Positions 1-8,747 of a DNA stretch of 64,000 nucleotides are shown in pieces (the first letter of the stretch is position 1; every line of letters begins with the position of its first letter). The notes under the pieces are model-generated. The model saw nothing but the letters and a program-made list of their open reading frames with translations, was not told the DNA's origin and made no database searches. Where the stretch lies: assembly GCA_964651535.1 (NCBI GenBank), contig CAZYYE010000003.1, forward strand, positions 124,001-188,000, read 5' to 3'. Position numbers and translations under genes: made by a program. Origin of the DNA: Terrimesophilobacter sp964651535. Lineage in GTDB: Bacteria; Actinomycetota; Actinomycetes; Actinomycetales; Microbacteriaceae.

Positions 1-162
1 GTTCGCAAAGATCGTCGGGTTCGTCGTCACGCCGACGACGTGTCGGTCGTCGATGAGCTGCTTGAGCCCGCCGGAAACGATGCGTTCGCGCGACAGGTCG
101 TCGAGCCAAACGCTCACGCCGGCGGCGGAGAGTTCGGCAAGTGGGCTGGAGTTGTCTGTCAT
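1..162 (-). CDS. tal: Transaldolase, N-terminal part (runs off the window)
   Basis: Transaldolase transfers a dihydroxyacetone unit in the non-oxidative pentose phosphate pathway. Only the first 54 codons are present. They begin MTDNSSPLAELSAAGVSVWL and contain VTTNPTIF at residues 45-52, the N-terminal signature of actinobacterial Tal. The catalytic lysine lies beyond the window edge. The ATG at 160-162 overlaps the tkt stop as ATGA, so the two genes are translationally coupled, and transketolase followed by transaldolase is the usual actinobacterial order. The truncation is only the window boundary. Confidence 0.93.
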   Translation of the reverse strand, partial: MTDNSSPLAELSAAGVSVWLDDLSRERIVSGGLKQLIDDRHVVGVTTNPTIFAN

Positions 163-2279
163 GGTGTCTGCTTTCCGGTTTCCTGCGCCTGTGCGGCGAG
201 GGAATCCTTTGCTGCTTGGACGAGGTGTTCGCTCGTCAGTCCGAACTCGCGGTACAGCGTCTCGTAGTCCGCTGAAGCGCCATAGTGCTCGATGGAGACG
301 CTTCGGCCGCGATCTCCGACGATGCCCCGCCACCCGAGTGCAATGCCCGCCTCCATGGACGCGCGCGCCGTCACGGATGCCGGGAGCACAGACTCCTGAT
401 ACGCGGCATCCTGTTCCGCGAACCATTCGAGGCACGGCGCAGAAACCACGCGGGCGTTGATGCCGTCCTTCGCGAGAAGACTCCGCGCCTCGAGCGCGAA
501 CTGCACTTCGGATCCCGTGGCGATGAGGAGGACCTCGGGCGTGCCGCCCGGTGCTTCCGCGAGCACGTAAGCGCCTTTTTCGGTGTTCGCCGCCGAGGCG
601 AGCGTTTCGCCGGACGCGTCGCCGTCTCCGCGCTCGAACACGGGCAGATTCTGCCGGCTGAGCGCAATGCCCGCGGGGCCCTTTCTGCGCTTGAGCATCG
701 TGAGCCATGCGTGCGCGGTCTCGTTCGCGTCGGCGGGGCGCACGATGTCGAGCCCGGGAATCGCCCTCAGCGCGGTGAGGTGTTCGATCGGCTGGTGCGT
801 CGGCCCGTCCGCGCCCAGCGCAATCGAGTCGTGCGTCCAGACGTAGATCGAGGGGATGTGCATGAGAGCCGCGAGCCTCACGGCCGGGCGCATGTAGTCG
901 CTGAAGATCAGGAACGTTCCGCCGAACGCCCTCGTTGGGCCGTGGAGGACGATACCGTTGACGATCGCACCCATCGCATGCTCGCGGATGCCGAAGTGGA
1001 GCACCCGCCCGTCCGGGTCTCCATCCCACTCATCGGTGGAGTGCTCTGTGGGAACGAAGGACTTCGCCGACTCGATCGTCGTGTTGTTGGAGTCCGCCAG
1101 ATCGGCGGAGCCTCCCCAGAGCTCCGGCATGGCGCCGGCGAGAGCATTGATGACCTTGCCGGACGCGGCGCGGGTCGAAACATCCTTGCCGGCGGGGAAG
1201 GAGGGCAGTGCCGCCTCGAGGCCTTCCGGAACGGCACCGGACTCGAGTCGATCCAGTAGTGCCTTACGCTTCGGATTCGCAGCGGCCCAGGCATCGAACC
1301 CCTTTTGCCATTCTGCTCGGGCAGCGGCCCCGCGGCCGATGGCCTTTCGCGTGTGTTCGATGACGTCGGGTTCGACGGCGAAGTGTTCGTCCGGATCGAA
1401 GTTCAGGACCTTCTTGACCGCTGCGAGTTCTTCGGCACCGAGAGCCGAACCGTGAATCGGCCCCGTGTTCTGCTTCTTGGGGGACGGCCAGCCGATGATC
1501 GTGCGCAGCACGATCATCGACGGGCGGTCCGTCTCGCCTTTCGCGGCCTCGATCGCGTCGGCGAGTGCCTGGACGTCCTCGACGTACGTGCCGGTCTTCT
1601 TCCAGTCCACGACCTGCACGTGCCAGCGGTACGCCTCGTAGCGCGCCCGCACATCCTCGGTGAACGCGATATCGGTATCGCCCTCGATCGAAATGTTGTT
1701 GTCGTCGTAGATCACGATGAGGTTGCCGAGCTGCTGATGCCCCGCGAGGGAGGAGGCTTCGCTGGAAACGCCCTCCTGGAGGTCGCCGTCGCTCGCGATG
1801 ACGTAAATGAAGTGATCGAACGGGCTCGTTCCCGCCTCGGCATCCGGATCGAACAGGCCGCGTTCGTAGCGCGCAGCGTAAGCGAATCCGACCGCGGAGG
1901 AGATGCCCTGGCCGAGCGGGCCCGTGGTGATCTCTACACCGCGGGTGTGCCCGTACTCGGGGTGTCCCGGAGTGACGGAACCCCACGTGCGCAGGGCTTT
2001 CAGGTCGTCGAGCTCGAGGCCGTAACCGCCGAAATACAACTGAACGTATTGGGTGAGCGAGGTGTGTCCGGGGGAGAGGATGAATCGATCCCGGCCGAGC
2101 CACGAGGGGTCCTGGGGGTCCTGGCGCATGATCTTCTGGTACAGGAGGTAGGCGGCGGGCGCGAGGCTCATCGCCGTCCCCGGGTGGCCGTTGCCGACCT
2201 TCTCGACGGCGTCGGCCGCGAGTACTCTCGCGGTGTCGACCGCGCGGTCGTCGATGGGTTCCCAGTTCAGTGTCGCCAT
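159..2279 (-). CDS. tkt: Transketolase
   Basis: Cytosolic ThDP-dependent enzyme moving two-carbon ketol units between sugar phosphates. The 706-aa length is normal for the family. Visible motifs are GHPGTA (31-36), DRFILSPGH (64-72), GPLGQG, the ThDP/metal motif GDGDLQEG with DNNISIEG about 30 residues later, the REHAMG motif of the pyrimidine domain, and DGPTHQP. I chose the ATG giving MATLNWEPIDD. An upstream in-frame extension of 11 codons (to 2312) has no family character. It is the first gene of a tkt-tal pair. Its promoter region is shared with the divergent ctaB and contains an inverted repeat at 2311-2328. Confidence 0.97.
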   Translation of the reverse strand: MATLNWEPIDDRAVDTARVLAADAVEKVGNGHPGTAMSLAPAAYLLYQKIMRQDPQDPSWLGRDRFILSPGHTSLTQYVQLYFGGYGLELDDLKALRTWGSVTPGHPEYGHTRGVEITTGPLGQGISSAVGFAYAARYERGLFDPDAEAGTSPFDHFIYVIASDGDLQEGVSSEASSLAGHQQLGNLIVIYDDNNISIEGDTDIAFTEDVRARYEAYRWHVQVVDWKKTGTYVEDVQALADAIEAAKGETDRPSMIVLRTIIGWPSPKKQNTGPIHGSALGAEELAAVKKVLNFDPDEHFAVEPDVIEHTRKAIGRGAAARAEWQKGFDAWAAANPKRKALLDRLESGAVPEGLEAALPSFPAGKDVSTRAASGKVINALAGAMPELWGGSADLADSNNTTIESAKSFVPTEHSTDEWDGDPDGRVLHFGIREHAMGAIVNGIVLHGPTRAFGGTFLIFSDYMRPAVRLAALMHIPSIYVWTHDSIALGADGPTHQPIEHLTALRAIPGLDIVRPADANETAHAWLTMLKRRKGPAGIALSRQNLPVFERGDGDASGETLASAANTEKGAYVLAEAPGGTPEVLLIATGSEVQFALEARSLLAKDGINARVVSAPCLEWFAEQDAAYQESVLPASVTARASMEAGIALGWRGIVGDRGRSVSIEHYGASADYETLYREFGLTSEHLVQAAKDSLAAQAQETGKQTP

Positions 2280-2310
2280 AGTGGATCGATGACCTCTCTT
2301 ACCGTTGTGC

Positions 2311-2328
2311 ACGACCGAATCCGGTCGT
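2311..2328. promoter_or_regulatory. Inverted repeat in the tkt leader
   Basis: The arms ACGACCG (2311-2317) and CGGTCGT (2322-2328) are perfectly complementary around a 4-nt centre. The repeat lies 32 bp upstream of the tkt start and downstream of the likely tkt -10 element at 2402-2407 (TATACT on the minus strand). It could be an operator or a small leader hairpin. No regulator is identifiable from the sequence. Confidence 0.3.
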
Positions 2329-2401
2329 TGAGCTGTTACGGATGGCCCGCCCTGACTTCATCGGCACCGCCGGAACTGAACCCGACCGGCAAGCAGTTTC
2401 C

Positions 2402-2458
2402 AGTATAGGCAACCTGTCTGGGCGGTGTAGGCGAGCAGCAGCCGGGGTCACTTAGACT
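2402..2458. promoter_or_regulatory. Divergent tkt / ctaB promoter region
   Basis: On the minus strand 2402-2407 reads TATACT, a good -10 hexamer for tkt that would give a leader of about 115 nt. On the plus strand 2453-2458 reads TAGACT, a good -10 for ctaB. Transcription would then start near 2465, which argues against the upstream GTG at 2461 as the ctaB start. Neither has a clear -35, as is common in actinobacteria. Confidence 0.35.
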
Positions 2459-2496
2459 CGGTGTGCCGGCGGATCTTGCCGGCGAAACGAGGAGCA

Positions 2497-3417
2497 ATGG
2501 ACACGGTGGCAACGGCTCGCGAGAGCGACACGCGAATCAGCGCGGCCCGGAAAGCGCGCGCCTACCTTCAGCTCACGAAGCCGCGCATCATCGAACTGCT
2601 GCTCATCACCACGATCCCCGTGATGTTCCTCGCCGCGGGAGGCATACCCGATCTGTGGCTCGTTCTGGCCACTCTCGTCGGCGGCGCGCTGAGCGCCGGA
2701 TCCGCCGGCGCATTCAATTGCTACATCGACCGGGACATCGACCGGGTCATGCGCCGAACGCGTGGCCGACCTCTCGTGACAGGCGAGCTCACCGATCGCG
2801 AGGCCCTCGTGTTCGCGTGGGTGCTCGCGATCGTGTCCACGCTGTGGCTCGGGCTGCTCGTGAACTGGGTCGCGGCCGGGCTCGCCGCGGCCGGCCACAT
2901 TTTCTACGTCGTCGTGTACTCGCTGTGGCTCAAGCGCCGGACGTCGCAAAACATCATCTGGGGCGGCGCAGCGGGGTGCGTTCCCGTGCTCGTTGGCTGG
3001 TCTGCTGTCACGGGCTCGCTCGACTGGGCCCCCCTCATCCTGTTCGGCGTCGTGTTCCTGTGGACACCGCCGCACTACTGGCCGCTCTCGATGCGATACC
3101 GCGACGACTACCAGGCCGCGAACGTGCCCATGCTCGCCGTCGTGCGGGGCAGAACTCAAGTGGGGCTCCAGGTCATCCTCTACGCCTGGGCGACCGTCGT
3201 CTGTTCCCTGCTGCTCGTGCCCGTCGCGAACATGGGCGTGCTGTACTCGAGCGTGGCCGTGCTCTCCGGCGGGTGGTTCATCATCGAGGCCCATCGCCTC
3301 TACTCGAAGGTCATCCGGAACGTGGAGGGTTCTCCCATGCGCGTCTTCCACGCGTCGATCACGTATTTGACGCTCGTGTTCGTCGCGGTGGGAATAGACC
3401 CGTTACTGCCGTTCTGA
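2497..3417 (+). CDS. ctaB: Protoheme IX farnesyltransferase (heme O synthase)
   Basis: Membrane UbiA-family prenyltransferase converting protoheme IX to heme O for cytochrome aa3 oxidase. The 306 aa contain the first prenyl-diphosphate binding motif NCYIDRDIDRVMRRTRGRPL (about 74-93), the second aspartate-rich motif YRDDYQAANVPM, and several hydrophobic helices. I chose the ATG at 2497 because GAGGAG lies just upstream. A GTG at 2461 would add 12 unlikely residues. The gene is convergent with ctaA and the two coding regions overlap by 15 bp at their 3' ends. With ctaA and the SURF1 gene at 11027 it points to an aa3-type terminal oxidase. Confidence 0.95.
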   Translation: MDTVATARESDTRISAARKARAYLQLTKPRIIELLLITTIPVMFLAAGGIPDLWLVLATLVGGALSAGSAGAFNCYIDRDIDRVMRRTRGRPLVTGELTDREALVFAWVLAIVSTLWLGLLVNWVAAGLAAAGHIFYVVVYSLWLKRRTSQNIIWGGAAGCVPVLVGWSAVTGSLDWAPLILFGVVFLWTPPHYWPLSMRYRDDYQAANVPMLAVVRGRTQVGLQVILYAWATVVCSLLLVPVANMGVLYSSVAVLSGGWFIIEAHRLYSKVIRNVEGSPMRVFHASITYLTLVFVAVGIDPLLPF

Positions 3418-4356
3418 CCCGGCGGCATGCGCCGGGCGGGGTCTCGTCGTCGACAGCACCACTGCGGTCGTGACTGCGATCAGGATGCACGCGAACACCA
3501 TGTGCACACCGACGGCGAGCGGGGGCACCCCGGTGCGCGACTGGTAGAGCCCCACGGCGATTTGAAGGATCTCTAATCCCAGCAGCCACAGGGCAAGGTT
3601 TCGGGTCGAAGCCACGTTCGTCCGCCAGACGGCGACCACGATGACCGCGGTCAGCGCGAACAGAGCGTACGCGGGCCAGGCGTGCACATGTTCCAGGATC
3701 TCGGTCGCCAGACCATTCCGCGGCGTGTCGACATCGCCCGCGTGGGGCCCCGAGCCTGTCGTGAGAACCCCGACGACGACCGTGACGGCCGTCGCTGCGG
3801 CAATCGCGGCAGCAAGGGACCGAATCCACCCCGCAAGCGGCTGAGATCGCCCATCCGGCAAGTACACGAACCACACGAGCGCGGTCGCCAGCACGATCAT
3901 GATCGCGGAAAGGATGAAGTGGAGTCCCACGATGTAGGACTCGAGGTTGGAGAGCACCGTGATGCCGCCAATGCCCGCCTGCACGAGCACGAGCACTCCG
4001 AGGCAGAAGCTCAGCCAGAACAACTCCGGGCGCGACGTGCGCTGTCGGACCAGAAAGAGAAACGTGAACAGCGCGACGATCGCGACGACGCCGCTCATCA
4101 TGCGGTTCGAGAACTCCACGATCGCGTGGAAGCCGAGCTCCGGTGTCGGGATGAGGGAGCCGGGCGTGCATTGGGGCCACGTCGGGCAGCCGAGACCGGA
4201 CGCGGTGAGGCGGACGGATCCGCCCGTGCCGACGATGATGATCTCGGTGATGAGGGACGCCCACGCCAACGTTCGAGCACGCGGGGTGAGTTTGGCCGGG
4301 GTCAACCACCGGCCAATCTTCGCCCAGGCTCCAGGGTTCAGTGACTGCCCGCTCAT
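3403..4356 (-). CDS. ctaA: Heme A synthase (COX15/CtaA family)
   Basis: Integral membrane enzyme oxidising heme O to heme A. The 317 aa are built of hydrophobic helices with the conserved stretches GGSVRLTASGLGCPTWP and HAIVEFSNRMMSGVVA near the first helices and VHAWPAYALF plus VGVHM later, supplying conserved histidines for heme binding. The start is the ATG at 4354-4356, preceded by AGGAG at a good distance. A longer open frame reaches 4560 but has no family similarity. The gene faces ctaB (convergent overlap) and is divergent from the suf operon. Confidence 0.94.
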   Translation of the reverse strand: MSGQSLNPGAWAKIGRWLTPAKLTPRARTLAWASLITEIIIVGTGGSVRLTASGLGCPTWPQCTPGSLIPTPELGFHAIVEFSNRMMSGVVAIVALFTFLFLVRQRTSRPELFWLSFCLGVLVLVQAGIGGITVLSNLESYIVGLHFILSAIMIVLATALVWFVYLPDGRSQPLAGWIRSLAAAIAAATAVTVVVGVLTTGSGPHAGDVDTPRNGLATEILEHVHAWPAYALFALTAVIVVAVWRTNVASTRNLALWLLGLEILQIAVGLYQSRTGVPPLAVGVHMVFACILIAVTTAVVLSTTRPRPAHAAGSERQ

Positions 4357-4640
4357 CGTTCGCGCTCCTGACCATCGAGAACTCCCGCACGCGTGGCGGG
4401 CCGACCTAGCATTCCTGCCGCAGCCCTGTAGAATCGAATTATCAAGGGCGAGTGGCCGGACTTCTTCCCGCGCACGTGTGCCCGGCAAGGATGCCGGAGT
4501 ATTCGCCCAGTCTAAACAAGCGGCCCCGTGGCTTCGCGCACGCGTTGCCGTGGAAAGCATCCGGATGCCAGTGGGAATGGCGCGGCCGTCGCGCGGGTTG
4601 GGTTGGGAAGAGAAGCTATGCAGTTGCAGAGAGGTGGAAC
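4357..4640. promoter_or_regulatory. ctaA / sufB intergenic region without sufR
   Basis: This 284-bp gap separates the divergent ctaA and sufB genes. It holds a TAGAAT hexamer at 4429-4434 that could be a -10 for the suf operon and GAGAGGTGG just before the sufB ATG as ribosome binding site. I see no gene here. In many actinobacteria a helix-turn-helix repressor SufR precedes sufB, and no frame in this gap encodes one. A 12-bp perfect palindrome at 4557-4568 is built from a hexamer common in this genome and is probably not an operator. Confidence 0.4.
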
Positions 4641-6059
4641 ATGTCAGATGTACTGATCAACCGACCTGAACTGGAGAATCTCGGCGTCTACGAATTCGGC
4701 TGGTCCGATTCGGATGCCGCAGGCGCGAGCGCCCGGCGCGGGATCGACAGCGACGTCGTCGCCGATATCTCCCGGCTGAAGAACGAACCGGAGTGGATGC
4801 TGCAGACCCGGCTCAAGGGACTCAGCATGTTCCAGAGGAAGCCCATGCCGTCCTGGGGCGCCGACCTTTCCGGCATCGACTTCGACAACATCAAATACTT
4901 CGTTCGCTCCACGGAGAGGCAGGCCCAGACCTGGGACGACCTCCCGGAGGAGATCAAGAACACGTACGAGCGCCTCGGCATTCCCGAAGCGGAACGGTCC
5001 AGGCTCGTCGCGGGCGTGACCGCGCAGTACGAGTCCGAGGTCGTGTACCACCAGATCCGCGAGGATCTCACCGCCCAGGGCGTCATTTTCACCGACACCG
5101 ACACGGCTCTCAGGGACCACCCGGAGTTCTTCGAGGAGTACTTCGGCACGATCATTCCCGCCGGCGACAACAAATTCGCCGCGCTCAACACCGCGGCCTG
5201 GTCCGGCGGGTCGTTCGTCTACGTGCCGCCCGGCGTGCACGTGGAGATTCCTCTGCAGGCATACTTCCGGATCAACACCGAGAACATGGGCCAGTTCGAG
5301 CGGACGCTCATCATCGCCGACGAAGGAAGCTACGTCCACTACATCGAGGGCTGCACGGCCCCGATCTACACGACGGACTCGCTGCACTCGGCGGTCGTGG
5401 AGATTGTCGTGAAGAAGAACGCTCGCGTGCGCTACACGACCATCCAGAACTGGTCGAACAACGTCTACAACCTCGTGACGAAGCGCGCGATCGCCCATGA
5501 GGGCGCGACGATGGAATGGGTCGACGGGAACATCGGCTCCAAGGTCACCATGAAGTACCCCTCGATCTTTTTGGTCGGGGAGCACGCGAAGGGCGAGACG
5601 CTTTCCGTGGCGTTCGCGGGACCGGGCCAGCATCAGGATGCGGGCGCGAAGATGATCCACCTCGCGCCGCACACCCAGTCGTCGATCGTGTCGAAGTCGA
5701 TTGCCAGGGGAGGCGGACGTTCGGGGTACCGCGGTGAAGTCCGCGTCGCGGAAGGAGCACACCACTCGGCGAACTCCGTCATGTGCGATGCCCTGCTCGT
5801 GGACACGATCTCCCGGTCCGACACATATCCCACCGTCGACATCCGAGAAGACGATGTGCAAATGGCGCACGAAGCGACCGTCTCCCGGGTGAGCGCAGAG
5901 CAGCTTTTCTACCTCATGTCCCGCGGTATGACGGAAACCGAAGCGATGGCGATGATCGTGCGCGGCTTCATCGAACCGATCGCCCGCGAACTGCCCATGG
6001 AGTACGCCATGGAATTGAACAAGCTCATCGAGATGAGCATGGAAGGATCCGTCGGCTAA
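4641..6059 (+). CDS. sufB: Fe-S cluster scaffold protein SufB
   Basis: Scaffold subunit of the SufBCD complex on which Fe-S clusters are built in the cytoplasm. The 472 aa have the usual length and show conserved blocks such as WSGGSFVYVPPGVHVEIPLQ, EGCTAPIYTTDSLHSAVVEI (the catalytic-region cysteine) and the C-terminal SRGMTETEAMAMIVRGFIEPI. The ATG at 4641 follows GAGAGGTGG. Upstream in-frame residues are not protein-like. It starts the operon sufB-sufD-ferredoxin-sufC-sufT, with only 2 bp to sufD. Confidence 0.97.
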   Translation: MSDVLINRPELENLGVYEFGWSDSDAAGASARRGIDSDVVADISRLKNEPEWMLQTRLKGLSMFQRKPMPSWGADLSGIDFDNIKYFVRSTERQAQTWDDLPEEIKNTYERLGIPEAERSRLVAGVTAQYESEVVYHQIREDLTAQGVIFTDTDTALRDHPEFFEEYFGTIIPAGDNKFAALNTAAWSGGSFVYVPPGVHVEIPLQAYFRINTENMGQFERTLIIADEGSYVHYIEGCTAPIYTTDSLHSAVVEIVVKKNARVRYTTIQNWSNNVYNLVTKRAIAHEGATMEWVDGNIGSKVTMKYPSIFLVGEHAKGETLSVAFAGPGQHQDAGAKMIHLAPHTQSSIVSKSIARGGGRSGYRGEVRVAEGAHHSANSVMCDALLVDTISRSDTYPTVDIREDDVQMAHEATVSRVSAEQLFYLMSRGMTETEAMAMIVRGFIEPIARELPMEYAMELNKLIEMSMEGSVG

Positions 6060-6061
6060 CG

Positions 6062-7306
6062 ATGTCACCCTCGTCGACCACTCCAGAAGTGTCAGTCATT
6101 CATCGCCCGTCAGATTCGGCCGCGCTCGACCACTCGAAACTGATGTCCAAACAGCACAGCGACGGCGGCTGGGGCCTCGTGCCGATCCAGAGCCGTGCAG
6201 GTAGATTCACCTCCTACGACGTCGCCGATTTCGAGACCGTCACGGGGTTCGAGTCGGAATGGAAGTACACGCCCATTCGCGAGCTTTCCGCACTGCTGGG
6301 CGGAGCGCTCGACGGCGGCCGCTACGACTACGAGGTCGAGTCGGTCACTTCCGACGATATCCACGTCGAGTGGGTGCCCAGGTCGGATTCGCGCATCGGA
6401 ACCGTCGGGACTCCGGAGGAGCGCGGTTCGGCGAACGCATGGTCGGCGTTCGAGGACGCGCTCGTCGTGACGGTTTCGGGCGACGAGGTTGCCGAAGCGA
6501 CGATCGGCAGGTCGAACTTCGGATCGACCCCTCGCGCCGCCCACCTTTTCCTCGACGCGAAACCGAACAGCCGCGGCATCGTCGTGCTCAACAACGCGGG
6601 CGGGGCGCACGTGAGCGAGAACGTGGAGATCCGGGTCGGCGATGGCGCGAGCCTCACGGTCGTGAGCGTGCAGGAGTGGGATCCGGGAGCGATTCACCTC
6701 GCGACGCACTTCACGCGCCTTGGCCGCGACTCCCACCTCCGTCACGTCGTCGTGTCCCTGAGCGGATCGGTCGTGCGTGTGAACACCATCGCCCACCTCG
6801 CCGGCGAGGGGAGCGACGTCGAATTGTTCGGCGTGTACTTCGCGGATGCCGGCGAACATCTCGAGCACCAGACGTTCGTGAACCATGACGCTCCGCATTC
6901 CAAGTCCAGGGTCAGCTATCGGGGCGCGCTGCAGGGCGAGAACGCTCGGGCCGTGTGGATCGGCGACGTGCTGATTCGCCCGACTGCCCCAGGCACTGAC
7001 AGCTACGAGGAGAACCGGAACCTTCTGCTCACGGACGGCACGCGGGCAGACTCCGTCCCCAACCTCGAGATCGAGACGGGCGAGATCGCCGGGGCCGGCC
7101 ACGCGAGTGCGAGCGGCCGGTTCGACGATGAGCAGCTCTTCTACCTCTCCTCCCGGGGAATCCCGGAGGATGAAGCACGGCGACTCGTCGTGCGCGGTTT
7201 CCTGAGCGCCATCATCCATCGGATCGGAATCCCCGCAGTGGAAGAGCGGCTGGAGCACGCGATCGAGGCGGAATTGCGCTTCGCGGCGGAAGAGGCCGCA
7301 TCATGA
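6062..7306 (+). CDS. sufD: Fe-S cluster assembly protein SufD
   Basis: Paralogue and partner of SufB in the SufBCD scaffold. 414 aa. The C-terminal block ASASGRFDDEQLFYLSSRGI followed by DEARRLVVRGF is the family signature (histidine/glutamate-rich core ending in RGFL). The ATG lies 2 bp after the sufB stop, and its own stop overlaps the next gene as ATGA. The N-terminal part is divergent, as usual for SufD. Confidence 0.95.
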   Translation: MSPSSTTPEVSVIHRPSDSAALDHSKLMSKQHSDGGWGLVPIQSRAGRFTSYDVADFETVTGFESEWKYTPIRELSALLGGALDGGRYDYEVESVTSDDIHVEWVPRSDSRIGTVGTPEERGSANAWSAFEDALVVTVSGDEVAEATIGRSNFGSTPRAAHLFLDAKPNSRGIVVLNNAGGAHVSENVEIRVGDGASLTVVSVQEWDPGAIHLATHFTRLGRDSHLRHVVVSLSGSVVRVNTIAHLAGEGSDVELFGVYFADAGEHLEHQTFVNHDAPHSKSRVSYRGALQGENARAVWIGDVLIRPTAPGTDSYEENRNLLLTDGTRADSVPNLEIETGEIAGAGHASASGRFDDEQLFYLSSRGIPEDEARRLVVRGFLSAIIHRIGIPAVEERLEHAIEAELRFAAEEAAS

Positions 7307-7644
7307 CCGGGGTGAAGGTGTGCGCGGAAACGGAAGTCGAGCTTGCTTCCGCTGTCCGGGTCGTGATCGACGATCAGGCGATCGCCCTCGTGAAGGATTC
7401 GGCAGGTGAGATTTTCGCCATCGGTGACACGTGCACGCACGGGGATGTTTCGCTGTCGGAAGGATTCATCGAAGACGACACGATCGAGTGCTGGGCGCAC
7501 GGATCCCATTTCTCGCTTCGCACCGGGGAAGCGCTGACCCTCCCGGCATACGAACCGGTTCCCGTGTACACCGTGACGATCGTCGACGGCGACGTGTACA
7601 TCGACCCGACCCCCCGATACGACTACGAAAGAAAAGAAGCCTAA
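7303..7644 (+). CDS. Rieske-type [2Fe-2S] ferredoxin of the suf operon
   Basis: Small cytosolic Rieske ferredoxin of 113 aa, of the kind often annotated as a non-heme iron oxygenase ferredoxin subunit. The cluster ligands are visible as C44-T-H46-G and C63-W-A-H66-G. It is coupled to sufD by an ATGA overlap and lies 4 bp before sufC, a typical actinobacterial arrangement. It probably serves as an electron donor or carrier in cluster assembly. No oxygenase gene is nearby, so the oxygenase name should not be taken literally. Confidence 0.92.
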   Translation: MTGVKVCAETEVELASAVRVVIDDQAIALVKDSAGEIFAIGDTCTHGDVSLSEGFIEDDTIECWAHGSHFSLRTGEALTLPAYEPVPVYTVTIVDGDVYIDPTPRYDYERKEA

Positions 7645-7648
7645 GGCC

Positions 7649-8413
7649 ATGCCAGTACTGGAAATCAAGAACCTTCACGTGAGCGTGGAGACCGATCAGG
7701 GCACGAAGCCCATCCTCAAGGGTGTCGATTTGACGATTCGCGACGGTGAAACGCACGCGATCATGGGACCGAACGGCTCGGGCAAGTCCACGCTCGCCTA
7801 CACCATCGCCGGCCACCCCAAGTATCACGTCGACAGCGGCACGATCACTCTCGATGGGCAGAATCTCCTCGACATGTCCGTCGATGAGCGGGCCAGGGCA
7901 GGGCTCTTCCTCGCGATGCAGTATCCGGTCGAAATTCCCGGCGTCACCGTCACCAATTTCCTCCGGACGGCCAAGACCGCGATCGATGGGCACGCCCCCG
8001 CCATCCGCGGCTGGATCAAGGATGTCAAGACATCCATGACGAACCTGCGGATGGATCCTTCCTTCGCCGACCGCAATGTGAACGAAGGGTTCTCCGGCGG
8101 AGAGAAGAAGCGGCACGAGATCCTTCAGCTCGAACTGCTCAAGCCGCGGTTCGCAATCCTCGACGAAACAGACTCCGGACTCGACGTCGACGCGCTTCGC
8201 GTCGTCGCGGACGGTGTCAACCGCGCCAAGGAGGCGACCGGCCTCGGAGTGCTCCTCATCACCCACTACACGCGGATCCTGCGGTACATCAACCCCGACT
8301 TCGTGCATGTGATCGTCGACGGCCGAATCGCCGAGGAGGGTGGCTCCGAACTGGCCGATCGCTTAGAGAACGAGGGCTACGATCGCTATCTCGAGACGGC
8401 AAAAGTAGACTAG
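7649..8413 (+). CDS. sufC: Fe-S assembly ATPase SufC
   Basis: ABC-type ATPase that drives conformational changes in SufBD; it is cytosolic and not a transporter. 254 aa with Walker A GPNGSGKST (40-48), signature FSGGEKKRHEILQL, the SufC-specific Walker B AILDETDSGLDVDA, and a switch histidine in LITHYTRIL. The ATG is 4 bp after the ferredoxin gene. The next gene in the operon is sufT; no cysteine desulfurase follows. Confidence 0.97.
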   Translation: MPVLEIKNLHVSVETDQGTKPILKGVDLTIRDGETHAIMGPNGSGKSTLAYTIAGHPKYHVDSGTITLDGQNLLDMSVDERARAGLFLAMQYPVEIPGVTVTNFLRTAKTAIDGHAPAIRGWIKDVKTSMTNLRMDPSFADRNVNEGFSGGEKKRHEILQLELLKPRFAILDETDSGLDVDALRVVADGVNRAKEATGLGVLLITHYTRILRYINPDFVHVIVDGRIAEEGGSELADRLENEGYDRYLETAKVD

Positions 8414-8417
8414 AGCC

Positions 8418-8747
8418 ATGGCTGTTGCACTGGAACCGAAAGTCTTCGACGAGGTTGAAGAAGCACTCAAGGACGTCGTGGACCCCGAACTCGGCGTGAA
8501 TATCGTCGATCTTGGCTTGATTTACGACCTCAGTTGGGACGACGAGAACAACGCGCTCATCGTGAGCATGACGTTGACGTCCGCCGGATGCCCCCTCACC
8601 GATGTCATCGAAGACGACATGGCTCAGGCGCTGGACGGGGTCGTCGAGCAATTCCGGATCAACTGGGTGTGGATGCCGCCCTGGGGGCCGGAGAAAATCA
8701 CGGACGACGGTCGCGACATGATGCGCGCGATCGGTTTCGCCATTTAG
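8418..8747 (+). CDS. sufT: SufT / PaaD-like metal-sulfur cluster assembly factor (DUF59, MIP18 family)
   Basis: Small maturation factor of 109 aa aiding Fe-S insertion into target proteins. The DUF59 pattern is clear: DVVDPELGVNIVDLGLIYDL near the N-terminus and the motif TSAGCPLTD with the conserved cysteine around residue 58. It lies 4 bp downstream of sufC and ends the operon. The stop overlaps that of the convergent bioY by a few bases. Confidence 0.93.
   Translation: MAVALEPKVFDEVEEALKDVVDPELGVNIVDLGLIYDLSWDDENNALIVSMTLTSAGCPLTDVIEDDMAQALDGVVEQFRINWVWMPPWGPEKITDDGRDMMRAIGFAI

Noticed and set aside
4557..4568. Perfect palindrome GCATCCGGATGC upstream of sufB as a regulator site
   Set aside because: It is made from the GGATGC word that is common across the window, so a 12-bp match is likely by chance; no second copy or known regulator motif supports it.
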